Below, piece by piece: positions 22,445 to 34,795 of a stretch of 64,000 bases of DNA. The stretch's first letter is position 1, and every line of letters begins with the position of its first letter. Position numbers and translations under genes: made by a program. Under the pieces are notes generated by a model, which searched no databases, had not been told where the DNA came from, and was given only the letters and a program-made list of their open reading frames with translations. Source of the DNA: Thinopyrum elongatum (taxonomy: Eukaryota > Streptophyta > Magnoliopsida > Poales > Poaceae); the NCBI GenBank assembly GCA_011799875.1, contig CM022297.1, forward strand, positions 69,204,663 through 69,268,662, in the 5' to 3' direction.

Positions 22445-23781
22445 AGCATGCGCGTAGTACTTTGTTTCGATGACTAATAGATTTTTGCAATAAGTATGTG
22501 AGTTCTTTATGACTAATGTTGAGTCCATGGATTATACGCACTCTCACCCTTCCACCTTTGCTAGCCTCTCTAGTGCCGCGCAACTTTCGCCGGTACCATA
22601 AACCCACCATATACCTTCCTCAAAACAGCCACCATACCTACCTATTATGGCTTTTCCATAGTCATTCCGAGATATATTGCCATGCAACCTTCCACCATTC
22701 CGTTATGACACATTCCATCATTGTCATATTGCTTTGCATGATCATGTAGTTGACATCGTATTTGTGGCAAAGCCACCTTTCATAATTCTTTCATACATGT
22801 CACTCTTGAGTCATTGCACATCCCGGTACACCGCCGGAGGCATTCATATAGAGTCATATTTTTGTTCTAAGTATCGAGTTGTAATTTTTGAGTTATAAGT
22901 AAATAAGAGTGTGATGATCTTCATTATTAGAGCATAGTCCCATGTGAGGAAAAAAATAAAAGGGAGGCCAAAGAAGCCAAACAAAAAAAATGAGAGAAAA
23001 AGAGAGAAGGGGCAATGTTACTATCCTTTTTTTTCCACACTTGTGCTTCAAAGTAGCACCATGATCTTCATGATAGAGAGTCTCCTATGTTGTCACTTTC
23101 ATATGCTAGTGGGAATTTTTCATTATAGAACTTGGCTTGTATATTCCAACGATGGGCTTCCTCAAATTGCCCTAGGTCTTCATGAGCAAGCAAGTTGGAT
23201 GCACACCCACTTAGTTTTCTTTTGAGCTTTCATAAACTTATAGCTCTAGTGCATCCGTTGCATGGCAATCCCTACTCACTCACATTGATATCTATTGATG
23301 GGCATCTCCATAGCCCGTTAATACGCCTAGTTGATGTGAGACTATGTCCCTCTTTTTGTCTTCTCCACAACCATTATATTCTATTCCATCTATAGTGCTA
23401 TGTCCATGGCTCACGCTCATGTATTGCGTGAAAGTTGAAAAGGTTTGAGAACACCAAAAGTATGAAACAATTGCTTGGCTTGTCATCGGGGTTGTGCATG
23501 ATTTGAATACTTTGTGTGATGAAGATGGAGCATAGCCAGACTATATGATTTTGTAGGGATAAACTTTCTTTGGCCATGTTATTTTGAGAAGACATAATTG
23601 CCTTGTTAGTATGCTTGAAGTATTATTGTTTTTATGTCAATATTAAACTTTTGTTTTGAATCTTATGGATCTGAACATTCATGCCACAATAAAGAAAATT
23701 ACATGGATAAATATGTTAGGTAGCATTCCACATCAAAAATTCTGTTTTTTATCATTTACCTACTCGAGGACGAGCAGGAAT

Positions 23782-23797
23782 TAAGCTTGGGGATGCT
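23782..23797 (+). other. G5 polypurine tract
   Basis: TAAGCTTGGGGATGCT ends at the 3' LTR. It matches the internal motifs at 21691-21781. Confidence 0.85.
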
Positions 23798-25385
23798 TGA
23801 TACGTCTCCAACGTATATATAATTTTTGATTGTTCCATGCTATTATATTATCTGTTTTGGATGTTTTATATGCATTAATATGCTATTTTATATTATTTTT
23901 GGGACTAACTTATTAACCTAGAGCCCAGTGCCAGTTTCTGTTTTTTTCCTTGTTTTTGAGCTTCGGAAAAAATGAATACCAAACGGAGTCCAAACGGAAT
24001 AAAACCTTCGCGATGATTTTTCTTGGACCAGAAGACACCCAAGAGACTTGGAGTGCAAGTCAGAAGAGCCACGAGGCGGCCATAAAAGGGGATGGCGTGC
24101 CCAGGGGGGTAGGGCGCGCCCCCTGCCTTGTGGGCCCCTCAGTGACCCCCTGACCTAGATCTTCCTCCTATATATTCACATATATTCCCAAACCACCAGA
24201 AGCATCCACGAAAACACTTTTCCACCGCCGCAACCTTCTGTTCCCATGAGATTCCATCTTGGGGCCTTTTCCGGCATCCTGCCGGAGGAGGATTCGATCA
24301 CGGATGGCTTCTACATCAACTTTATTGCCCTTCCGATGAAGCGTGAGTAGTTTACCTCAGACCTACGGGTCCGTAGCTAGTAGCTAGATGGCTTCTTCTC
24401 TCTCTTTGATTCTCAATACAACGTTCTCCTTGATGTTCTTGGAGATCTATCCGATGTAATCTTCTTTTGCGGTGTGTTTGTCGAGATCTGATGAATTGTG
24501 GATTTATGATCAGCTTATCTGTGAATATTATTTGAATCTTCTCTGAATTCTTTTATGCATGATTTGATATCCTTGTAATTCTCTTCGAACTATCGGTTTG
24601 GTTTGGCCAACTAGATTGGTTTTTCTTGCAATGGGAGAAGTGCTTGGCTTTGGGTTCAATCTTGCGGTGTCCTCTCCCAGTGACAGTAGGTGTAGCGAGG
24701 CACGTATTGTATTGTTGCCATCGAGGATAAAAAGATGGGGTTTACATCATATTGCTTGAGTTTATTCCTCTACATCATGTCATCTTACTTAAAGCGTTAC
24801 TCTGTTCTTCATGAACTTAATACTCTAGATGCAGGCAGGAGTCGGTCGATGTGTGGAGTAATAGTAGTAGATGCAGGCAGGAGTCGGTCTACTTGACACG
24901 GACGTGATGCCTATATTTCATAATCATTGCCTTGGATATCGTTATAACTTTGCGCTTTTCTATCAATTGCTCGACAGTAATTTGTTCACCCACCGTATTA
25001 TTTGCTATCTCGAGAGAAGCCTCTAGTGAAACCTATGGCCCCCGGGTCTATTTTCCATCATATTACTTTCCGATCTACTATTTTGCAATCTTTTTATTTT
25101 CAGATCTATAAACCAACAACCCTAACAATATTTACTTTATCTTTTGTTTAGTTTTATCTATCTCTATCAGATCTCACTTTTGCAAGTGACTGTGAAGGGA
25201 TTGACAACCCCTTTATCGCGTTGGGTGCAAGTGTTTGATTGTTTGTGCAGGTATTGGTGATTTGTGCGTTGTCTCCTACTGGATTGATACCTTGGTTCCC
25301 TAACTGAGGGAAATACTTATCTCTACTTTGCTGCATCACCCTTTTCTCTTCAAGGGAAAAACCAACGCAAGCTCAAGAAGTAGCA
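23798..25385 (+). repeat. G5 3' LTR
   Basis: Starts TGATACGTCTCC and ends AAGAAGTAGCA, followed by the target duplication GAGAT. TATATAT lies at 24169-24175. Confidence 0.93.
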
Positions 25386-25390
25386 GAGAT

Positions 25391-26311
25391 CACCCTAATA
25401 AAAGCGACTACCGTGCAATCAAGAAGGGTGCATCAAGAGGGATAAACATCTCAGGCAATTCATAATAGCATGATATGGTATAGCCCCTTCTGACGGAGAA
25501 GTCAAGTATTTCTTCGTCTTCGGCATTTTGCGTCGGTGTTCACCTTCGCGAAGATTGCCACCACCTTGTCGATGCACCAGCCAATATTGCTATCTTTATA
25601 GCTAATAAAATAAGTGCATTACTTAAGGTTGACAAGCAGGTCATTAAAGTGACAATCATATGGCTCTAGCCATCATGCCGAATCATGACACACAGGTCAT
25701 GTTAATCCAATTACATCATATAGTCATCTCATACATAATCGAATTAATACGAGACTTGCTATACCACATCACATGCAAACCATCCTGCAAAACCAAGTTA
25801 GACGCCTCTAATCGGTTTATGCAAAATTTTATTTTACATGGCTTCTAAGGTTTTGACTTAAACCGCAGCTACCAATGTTCACCATCAAGTATGATTATTC
25901 AAGTCGCGAGATTAACATCGCGGGGTGTATGAAACACGAGATAATAAAATCTCGAGCCCCATACTAAACTTCGTCATACGCATGACCCCCGTGCAGATCA
26001 TATCTGCATTGCCCTTTCATTTGCGCGATTTCATCTTTCTCTCAACTACGATGGAACCCAAAGAACTGATAGCACTTCGTTGATCAATCAGGATCGCGGA
26101 TTGCTAGAACTTTGTGAAATTCCACCATACCATTTCAAGATCAGAAATACGCAAATTCTAGGGAAGCAACAAGAACATCGGGTAACAGATTTCATTTGCT
26201 ACCCACATAAATAATTTTCAGCAATAGATCTCATCTACTCCAAAATTATATTATGCAATACCCATACATCTCCATGTATTCTAGATCGTAACCTGCATCT
26301 ACGCATAGCAC
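25391..26311 (-). other. C2 leader, part next to the primer site
   Basis: Untranslated C2 leader between the primer site and the G5 insertion. No frame of note. It is joined to 17962-18397 once G5 is removed. Confidence 0.8.
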
Positions 26312-26325
26312 GGCTCTTGATGCCA
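26312..26325 (-). other. C2 primer binding site (initiator tRNA-Met type)
   Basis: On the minus strand TGGCATCAAGAGCC lies one base after the 5' LTR. It resembles the usual Copia TGGTATCAGAGC site. Confidence 0.8.
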
Positions 26326-26326
26326 T

Positions 26327-28426
26327 TGTAGGGGAACGCGACAGAAAACAAAAAAATTCGGTACAACGAGCACGCCCAGGACCACTATGGAGACTGCATA
26401 CAAGGTTTGATCTGATCCGTACCGACTCAAAGCGCAGCGGAAGAAGAGTCGGTGGAGATCGTTGGTGCAGATCCCCGCAGCTAGGATTTACATCCTCCCA
26501 ACCACGAGGATGTACTCCCTTGTCGGACAGCCCTTTGGGTGGCGGTCAGACAGTACCTTGGACGATGTCACGGACAGCCCTTCGGAAGGACCCTCGAAAC
26601 TCGAACGGAAACTCGGACAGCCCTTCGGGAGGACACTCGAACAGCCCCTCGGGCAAAATATTGAAACTATGACCTCTCTACGGGGTTGCACACATACGGT
26701 GTCAGCCATCCGGCAGGGCTTCGCCGTGCAGAACTAGTTCTTGCCGGAACCCAGACAGTCTTTCGGCTCTACGAAACTATTTCGCTGGGAGGGAGAGAGA
26801 AGCCAGACAAGTCTATGGCATGTGTATGAGAGCAAGGATGAGTGTGGAGAGTGCCTCTCCATCTCTATTTATAGGAAAACCCAAGGGGTAAGGGGGCACA
26901 TGAAAAACCCAAAATGCCCACACTTTATGTCACACATAAAGGTCATAAAGGGATGACAAGTGGAGCTCCATGGAGGAGCTGCACCCTTGAACATCCCACC
27001 TTCATGGGGGACCCCCAAAGGGGGTTCCTTGATCCCCAAGTCCTTCTAGAAGCCTTTTGGGGAAAGCCCTAAAAGGTGGCTTTCCATAAAATAACCCAAA
27101 AAGCACTTTCACTATTCATGAAGACATTTTTCTGCGTCCGATAAATCCTAAATTATTTCTGTGAGCCTAGAACAATTCCAGTACCCACTAAAACAATTTT
27201 GAACGCATTCCGAAACAATTCTGGAACAATGTTTTTCTTCAGCAAAAAGCTACTACGGCGGTTCCGGCTGCTCCGGAACATCTCCGGTTTTTATCTCGGA
27301 AAATTCCCAGAAGTTTCCAGAATAAAACTGGCATCTTCCAAGAATTATCAGGCATGTGCCGAAACCATTTTGACTTAATGGTATACCCCGAAACAACTTT
27401 TCGGTTTTACCGAAACTATTCCGGTGTTCTCTCTCCGGAACCTTTCCGTTGACTCCAAAACTTTTTCGGTGAATTTCTCTTAGACTCCCTATCTAGTATT
27501 CAGCAGATAGATGACCCTTAAGCGTGTGACCCTATAGGTTCGGTGAAGTATAAACATGACCGACCGGAACACTTTCCGATCAATGATCAACATCGGAGCC
27601 GTGGACACCCATATTGACCCCTATAGCCACACGAATGAATATTCGTGTGAACCTCCAGTTGCCGTGTGCAATTCCTGTCGCTTCACGATATATTACAAAC
27701 ACCCGAGGTGAGATTTACTTGCATCCCCGTGGATCAACAACTTGTCCACTATGCTAGTTACTTCGTTACCGGTTTTGTTCTCTTTTCTCGTTTCCGTGTT
27801 CCGACATCCCTGTGATCAAATCACACTGTGTCTGGCCAGACGATGATGGATACCGTAATAGCGAGAGGGTCTGAGAATATCTCTCCATCGTCGGAGGAGC
27901 AAATCGCAATCTTGAGTTATCTCGTTACTTGCCATACTTTTCTGTGAACCCGTAAGCCACCGTAATAGCCACCCAGTTACGGATGACGTTTAACAAACCC
28001 CAAAGTTCATGAAGCAAGCACGAAGGAACTCGATACTCTCATGGTCTAAGGAATTATGCAAACATTAACTATCTCTGTGATATTAACCTTTAACTTGTGA
28101 CGAATGTGTCTCATAGCATAACACCAATTTGGGTCGATTCAACACAAGTGTTCTACCAACATTGTGCCCTCAAAATTGCCGGCATAGCCATGCCCATGAT
28201 CAGGAAAACAGGATCATCATGCAATACTTGAGCCAGTCTTAGAGGCAAGACTAAGAATACAATTTACCCTTTATTATACCACACGTGCACATGAGTTTCC
28301 CTCCAAGCCTCGTGGTTATTGTAGACTCGAGAATCAATGCAGTTATAGCATGGAACATAAACATTCATTACTAATTTGGAGATACAAAATAACTGTTATT
28401 ACTGCCTTTCGGGCATATCTCATACA
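26327..28426 (-). repeat. C2 5' LTR
   Basis: This is the partner of 11866-13970, with the TATA box TATAAATA on the minus strand at 26866-26873. It is followed by the target duplication GATAG (28427-28431). Confidence 0.93.
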
Positions 28427-28431
28427 GATAG

Positions 28432-28579
28432 CACACAAGGTATTCCTCCGGTATCCGGGAGTTGCATGATCTCATGGTCGAAGAAATATGTATTTGACAT
28501 TAAGAAAGCAGTAGCAATAAACTGAACGATCATATGCTAAGCTAACGGATGGGTCTTATCCATCACATCATTCTTCTAA
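28432..28579 (-). repeat. C1 3' LTR, piece 3
   Basis: The C1 LTR continues after the C2 insertion (CACACAAGGTATTCCTCCGG onward) and stops at CTTCTAA, the Hel1 insertion point. It resumes at 39607 with TGATGTGATTCCG. Confidence 0.88.
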
Positions 28580-28609
28580 CTAGCAAAGTGGCCCGCCCGA
28601 TGTGCGGGC
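28580..28609 (-). other. Hel1 3' terminus
   Basis: CTAG end at 28580-28583, an 11-base spacer, then the hairpin GCCCG (28595-28599) with CGGGC (28605-28609). This is the Helitron termination signal. Confidence 0.82.
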
Positions 28610-31600
28610 TAGAAATTTAGAAAGTTTAGTAATGAGAACATGATTTTTCATCTGTCTAAAGAAAAATTGTGACCGAAATGATGACATTTCCAAATGTAAG
28701 AATTTTTCCGACATAATTTTGCCTTGGATATGTTTGGTTTTCTTATTGACATATAAATATATATGTTATCCATTTATCATTTACCTGCTTAACACGCCAT
28801 ACAAAATGTATTTTTTTACGATGAATCGATTCGACAAACATAGCTTAATTTACACATCTTATGTGCTACGTCCATAGGTTTGTAGTTTTTATTGTATAAA
28901 GCAAGTTCTTGAGAGGGCTTAGTAACCAAATTTTACACTGAATTCTATGGTTGCGTGAAAATCATAATGTTGTATGTGACATAAGTAACTTCAGAACAGT
29001 GGCCCACACACATTTTGTGCAACATATTCAGTTTCCTCTTTTTGTAAATAATTTTATGACAACAAAGATGGTAATTATTGTGAGTGACATTGCTCTAGCA
29101 AACATTTTGGTGTGATCGTAAAAGAAATTAAATGTATGAGTGGCCACACGTGCAAAATACTAAAACCATTAGAAATTATTTGACACACAATAAGTACCAG
29201 TACTCTACCAGAGCTCCGGGTTCTAATTTTGAACGAAAAGACACAGTGGAAGTAGCAATGACATAGCATATGCAAGATTTCCCTCTGGTTGCCATTTCGA
29301 ATCAGGCACTACAGAGCGACAAATATTAGTTTATCAGCTTAATAGAAGCTCCATAATAAGTGACTCCGCCCATGGAAAACGACCAGTAAGCAACATATCA
29401 TGTATTTGTATACACAAAATAAAACTTATCTCGTATTGTAAATTATGGCATTTAGGGTATCGAACAATTTATAATGTTCATGAAATTGATCTTTTAAAGT
29501 ATTAGAATGTTCATTTTAATCTTTCAATCCATACGCTTAGGATAAGAAGAATTTATTTTACAAAGCATGTGAAAACAAATCAGGTACACACTTATTAAGC
29601 TTGTTAATCTCGGGCAAAAGCTTGTGAACACACAAATCTGAATCTGCAAGAAATATACGATCATAGATCACACATAAATGGTAAACTTAAGGAACATCAT
29701 TGTAACTCTAGCATATGCAGAGAAAGTTCGTGTTAGGCCAACATCTCCTGGGTATGATTCATCGCAAGATAAAGATTGAAATTATAATCTAGCCCCTCTT
29801 ATATTCGCACTGCGGCTATCCCTCATTAATTTTTTTACATTCACAACTTCAGGTGTGGAGAAGTAACATTCACAACTTCTGGTGTAAAGAAGAAACAATC
29901 ATTATGAATGAACACATGATGGCGTACTTCAGTGGAACATGCCTAGGCAACTTCATTTTTGCATGGCCACGTGGGTCACAAATTTAAGAACTAAGTGCCT
30001 ATTCTACGACGATTAGCTTTGGCATGTAGATAATAGGAGATTCAACTTGTGTTCTGAACATACCAACTTCGACATCAAGATCATCTACATAAGATGGTGA
30101 AGCACACTGGTTTTTGAGGAAGAAGATATATGTGGGTTAAGAAATACATTTTTCTTCTAGAAACTACAACTAATTCCACTCATATGGTGACATTTGGAAA
30201 GCCTACTGAAACTTGAAACTGAATTATTATAAAAAAAAACTTCAGAACCCAAATGACAAATTTATTGTGAAGAACGGTTTGTGATCTGTAGTCATAGTTA
30301 TTTCATGAGTCAGTAGTCTAAGACAGCATGAGTGTTGTGTATCTCATGTTTTAATTATGCAAGAAGGCACACCACCATAAATGTCCTAATAAAGGATCCT
30401 CGGGTCAGCATCTCATGAGAAACAATTTTTGGAAATATACTACATGCATGCCAATTGGTTCAGAATAACCACAGAGAACACAAACTAATGGGAAAGATCA
30501 ATTACTCGCGGATTATCACAAAGTAGCAAAAAAAATATAGAGGCTTAGACTAATATAAGCTGGCACATAAGGATACCTAATCATTTTCTGGACGCCAGCA
30601 AGCTTGAGGCAACACAAAGAAGATCCTACTCAGTGTACTCCCTGCAATTAGGAAATCAGCTGAAAAACAAATCACCAATTTTTTTGAAAGAAAACTTGGT
30701 GAGAGAGACTAAGTACGTACCTGGAAGCAAGGATGCCTAGAAATTGATAGTATGTTCAATAATTTGTGGCGTCCCTTGCTGCAAGCACTTCCTGTCATGC
30801 TAGGAAATCATAACATATGTGGGAGGCCGTCAAGATAAATGAGATGTTCGTATACCTAAGAAACACATCATGCGTATAAAAGTTGCATCAGGACTCATGA
30901 TGTGGTGCGTCTGTCTTTCCCTCTGGCCATCCTAGGCATGCAAACAGGATCATGGAGGAACTCCATTACCAAGTTAGCAATTGAACCGAGTCACTCATGG
31001 CCATAATCACCAATTTAAAGAGTCAATCCAGCTGACCTGATCGCCTCCATCGGCCACTTGCAAGGGCATATCGTCTATAGCACCTTATGATTATTTCAGA
31101 AATAGATTAAAGATGTTTGCCGATATCTATGTACATCTTTACTGTGTTTAGAGGTTTATCAGATATTCCTATGTACCTTTGAATAATTACGTAGTAGAAA
31201 TAGATTAATGATGGGAAGATGCGGATGAAAGAAAATTTATGTCTAATAATAAACCATTTATAGACATAAGATATAAATGTCAACTGTATATGAAAATAGT
31301 GTTCGACTCTGAAATACCTTTCCTAATAAAATTATTTACGATAACCTGTGAAATCCAAATGACATGGCAGTCAATAGTCGTTTGGGCTAATCTGTAGGAA
31401 CACCCAACATCTGTCTAGCAATGAAAATAATCGGAGAAACAACATATGGTATTCAGATATTTTTCCTGATATAAAAGAGATATAAGCTCACTTTGAGATA
31501 GTTATATAAATAAAATTGTTAACTGACCATTCACCAATTGGAATAATAATCTTCAGCTTTAATTTTTTGATACTCGGGTGACAAACTTTGGAACTTTGCA

Positions 31601-32364
31601 CCTCATTTCCTCCGAGGCTGTTGTGTCGCTGTTCTCATTAGGACAAATATATTCAGCATATGTACTACCAGTACAAAGTAATCACATAATCTGTAAGCAG
31701 ATATCAGCTAAATACACAGGCATAACAACAGAATCGTAAGTTATTAGCATAAGTCACTACGTGGAGGTACAATTTATTTCCCCGTATAGTAATTATATTT
31801 TTATGTGATGTCTTTTTTCTTGTGATAACCATTTGTTTCAATTAAGCGGTGAAAAAAGGCACCCACTATGCATGTCCCCGTTCATTAGGAGTCTGACTCA
31901 TGAGAATCCAAATACTCCACGTTCGCACTAATGAATTCTGAATCTGTTATGTGTGATCAATTAGGAACAACCACTCCTAGAAGAAATCAAGTTAAAGTAT
32001 ATGTGCAATGGTATAACAGAAATAGTATGAAAAGAAAAGCAATGGTTATATGTGCAATGGTATAATAGAAATAGTATGAAAAGAAAAGCAATGGTGCATA
32101 AATAAGTATGCCTAGAAATCGCTGGATACTTGGATACGTGTGTGAGTGTGATGAAGCAGCACCTAGAAACCGCTGGAGACGTGCGTCATAGAATCGATGA
32201 GCAGCTGCTGCCCCGGTGCCTCGAGCTAATCCGCCGCTTGTTCCTTCTCTCAAAGATGCAGCCACCAAACTGGGATAGAAAATCATACTTGTGGGCTCCT
32301 CTTGAGAGGGACGTGAACCTTAGGTTAGGAATAGGGAGTTTAATTAAATCGCGGGGCAAGGCCA
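28610..32364. other. Hel1 interior, AT-rich, no gene recognised
   Basis: About 3.7 kb of AT-rich sequence with no coding frame longer than about 100 codons. It contains two small tandem duplications: a 29-bp unit at 29837-29894 and a 49-bp unit at 31998-32095. The texture fits intron or intergenic DNA picked up by the Helitron, but nothing can be assigned. Confidence 0.5.
31998..32095. repeat. 49-bp tandem duplication
   Basis: Two adjacent copies of a unit containing GTGCAATGGTATAA and ATGAAAAGAAAAGCAATGG, differing at about one base. Confidence 0.85.
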
Positions 32365-32382
32365 TCATGGGCAGCGACTCAC

Positions 32383-32550
32383 CTTCGAGGCGGAGAGAAG
32401 AGGTTCCCTCTTCTCCAAGGAAGAACGAAGGGCGTATTGCTCCGTATTGGCGAGCACGCCGGTGTGTCCTCGATGGCCAGAGGAAAAGGGGCGCAAGAGG
32501 AGGAAGGAGAGCGATCTGGGATCTGAATGGCGGCGGTGGCGGAGGGACAA
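32383..32550 (-). pseudogene. Possible captured first exon in Hel1
   Basis: A GC-rich island stands out from its AT-rich surroundings. On the minus strand it looks like a 5' leader and first exon ending in CTCGAAG|GTGAGTC, a consensus splice donor at 32382. The frame gives a basic, low-complexity peptide (from MSLRHRRHSDPRS). The plus strand also has a 141-codon frame (32130-32555), equally without a domain. Gene capture by a Helitron is the likeliest origin; the donor gene is not recognised. Confidence 0.4.
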
Positions 32551-33200
32551 CCTGAGGAGAAAAATCTCTACTCTTAATTAGCAGTTGGTAGCCTGGTACT
32601 TCGGTTTTATTTTCATCCGGTTTTATTTTCTTCCACCTCCCACCACCCCTTCCACACTGGTTTTCTTCTCTATCGATTATTTTTCTCTCCACTATTTTAT
32701 TGCAAATCAGCACTTTCCTAACATACAAAAATCACGGATCTAACTTTCCTAATTTATCTAAATCAACCGATCCTTTCATTAATGCAATTTATTTTAGGAA
32801 TTTTCGCAAAAAAAAATATTTTAGGAAACAAATAACAGATTTTTAGGAAACAAATAATCTCTGCTCGGAGCAGTCTATACGTGTCTCATTCGTTTGTCTC
32901 CACCCCCTCTTCGATCGATTGTCCCACCGTGCCACCGATTTTCTTTCACCGTATGTACATCCCACTTCCACACCTTCAGTTTACAGAAGAAAAAAAAACA
33001 TAAAACGAGACAACTCTACCACGGCATGCACACCTCAGCACGCACTCGTTCTTTTCTCGGTTTCTCTCCTTGTGCGACCCTCCAGTCCTCCACACACCCA
33101 CGATCTAGGGCAAAGAAAATTTCTTCCCCCTCGCAGCTAGCGATTACGGTCCCGCCGCCACCCACACCGGCCCTCCCTATCCGCGGTACTCCTTCATGAG

Positions 33201-33523
33201 ATGGCCTCGTTCATCGTCATGCACTCATGCTCGCCATCGTGTGCGTCGCCGTCTGCATCGTCGCCATGGTGTTCGACCCTGAGGAGTGAGTTACTGGCAC
33301 TGACGCGGCCGAGGACGAGGCCATGCGCAGGGGTTCGCGGCTACACTCGCGGTGGCCATCACGCTCTACCTCCCAACCTCTGAACTCACCGGCATCGTCG
33401 GCGGCGGCAGGTCGGTTGGACCCTCTTCATGGTCGTGTTCCTGGTGCTCCCCGTGGCCGCGTCACCGTGACCTGGTGGGCCTGGAAGAAGCCCCGCAAGG
33501 CGGTGAAAGCTCAAGCTAAGTAG
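33201..33523 (+). pseudogene. Captured fragments of a membrane-protein gene
   Basis: A GC-rich island inside Hel2. Two strongly hydrophobic peptides can be read in different frames: MLAIVCVAVCIVAMVF soon after the first ATG, and TLFMVVFLVLPVAA near the end. The final frame closes with a basic tail (KKPRKAVKAQAK) and a stop. Frame changes between them show it is broken. Two predicted membrane segments and a basic C-terminus suggest a small membrane protein; I cannot identify it. Confidence 0.4.
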
Positions 33524-34065
33524 GCATCCGCAGGGTCGACCTCCCAGCTTCTACTCGCATCGAAGACGTTGGGGACCTCGGCAGGTTTGATTCTCCATTG
33601 TTCTTGGCGCGACAAGCGCCTGCCAGCTGCAGACGCGACACCGGTCCGAGCCTAGGCCGGCAAAGCCTGCCCAATGTGAAAATCTGCCCTCTTACATTGC
33701 AGTTCTGGAATTGATTACTTATGTTACCACAGAAATTTTCATGAATTGTTTATTCATGAGCTGATTAACTCTACACCATCATAGAAACTTCTACGTTGAG
33801 TTAGAAGGACGATTTGTCTACTGAAACATGTTCCTGATCCCCACTTTCATGATACAATTGCGTACTGTAAATTTTAATACTGCTACTTGCTAGCTTTATT
33901 GGTGTACATAAACTGATCCCTGATTTCTTAGCACCTACTAACCTAATGCGGAATTTCCTTTTGCTGCCAGAGTTAGCGCTTTCCAGTATCCACTAAACTT
34001 CTGTCGAAACTTGAATGAAATAGTCGTGTTTGCTACGTTTCCACATGACAAAATTAGCTTACCTT

Positions 34066-34371
34066 GCGAACCAACCTGTGGTTGGATGGTTAGAGGGACT
34101 GTGGTATCCCCAGCCCACCAGGGTTCAAGTCCTGGTGCTCGCATTTATTCCTGGATTTATTTCAGGATTTCCGGCGATGCACATTCAGTGGGAGGAGACG
34201 TTCCCGTCGACGTCGAGGTGGCTACGGTGACTTCGTAAATTTCAAGATGATATGCCGGCTCAGTCTTTCGGAGGTGCTCATAGGGGTAGAGTGTGCGTGT
34301 GTGCGTTCATAGGGGTGACTGTATGCGCGTGTATATGAGCGCTTGCGTCTGTACTGTGTTCAAAAAAAAAT
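34066..34371 (+). mobile_element. Au-type SINE with target duplication
   Basis: This is a tRNA-derived SINE of about 306 bp. An A-box-like TGGTTAGAGGG (34086-34096) and a B-box-like GGTTCAAGTCC (34124-34134) form an RNA polymerase III promoter. The tail CATAGGGGTGA...GTACTGTGTTC ends in A9. The 12-bp target duplication TTAGCTTACCTT flanks it at 34054-34065 and 34372-34383. The text matches my memory of the grass Au SINE. It inserted after the Helitron sequence was formed. Confidence 0.9.
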
Positions 34372-34795
34372 TTAGCTTACCTTTGAGCTTGAGGAGGCAG
34401 AAAGTCGCCATGGTGTGCTAGAGTGCTTGTGTTGTTAGTTCATAATAAAACTGGCACTTTCTTTGTTATCAAATCGAGTTATTTGTCTCTCAAAATATTC
34501 AGATTTTATTTCCATGTGCCAATTTTGGGCCACATACGAAGATGTATGTATTATGTGTGTTGGTATGGTGTACTAGCACCAGAAAATCCAATATAAAGGT
34601 AAAGTGATCCTGGCCGGGATGGAATGCAAGATCATGAGGTGTAACTAGCTATGAGTAGTGGTAACAAATAATCCATACTGTTGGAGAGAAAAAGGAGCAA
34701 AAGACCTCAAAAGGCTTCTTTAGTATTGCTACAATCAAAGTTAAAATGTGGATTGTGGACTATCATGTATTTTAAATGCAGCTACAATCAAAGCT

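Larger units (their letters stand above)
21103..23781 (+). other. G5 3' non-coding domain
   Basis: This is 2.7 kb without a credible gene. It contains the hairpin pair at 21691-21781, CTTCACTTATAT-type motifs repeated at about 21970-22090, a 71-nt segment identical to G4 (22374-22444), and a purine-rich tract near 22944-23010. Several of these are shared with G4, and parts with G3, so the domain is probably functional RNA or DNA and not decayed coding sequence. Confidence 0.7.
18398..25385 (+). mobile_element. G5: non-autonomous Sabrina-like LTR retrotransposon, complete
   Basis: G5 is 6988 bp with LTRs of 1554 and 1588 bp and the target duplication GAGAT at 18393-18397 and 25386-25390. It has an intact tRNA-Asp-type primer site and a polypurine tract. 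Its only substantial frame is a 283-aa orphan; gag, protease, RT and integrase are all missing. The LTR text matches what I recall for Triticeae Sabrina elements, although the name is not verified. The first base of the 5' LTR is A, not T, which looks like a later mutation of the conserved terminus. Confidence 0.92.
11866..28426 (-). mobile_element. C2: complete Copia retrotransposon carrying nested G5
   Basis: C2 has two LTRs of 2105 and 2100 bp, both bounded by TGTAGG...CTACA-type ends on the minus strand. A perfect target duplication GATAG lies at 11861-11865 and 28427-28431. Without G5 the element is about 9.6 kb. Order in element direction: 5' LTR (28426 to 26327), initiator-Met primer site, leader (interrupted by G5), gag-pol, polypurine tract, 3' LTR. 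The protein is related to that of C1 but the LTRs are clearly different. It is younger than C1 and older than G5. Confidence 0.94.

Noticed and set aside
32130..32555. 141-codon plus-strand gene
   Set aside because: No domain, and the opposite strand has a better exon-like structure with a splice donor.
34086..34134. tRNA-like A and B boxes
   Set aside because: They belong to the SINE promoter; there is no foldable tRNA with acceptor stem and anticodon.
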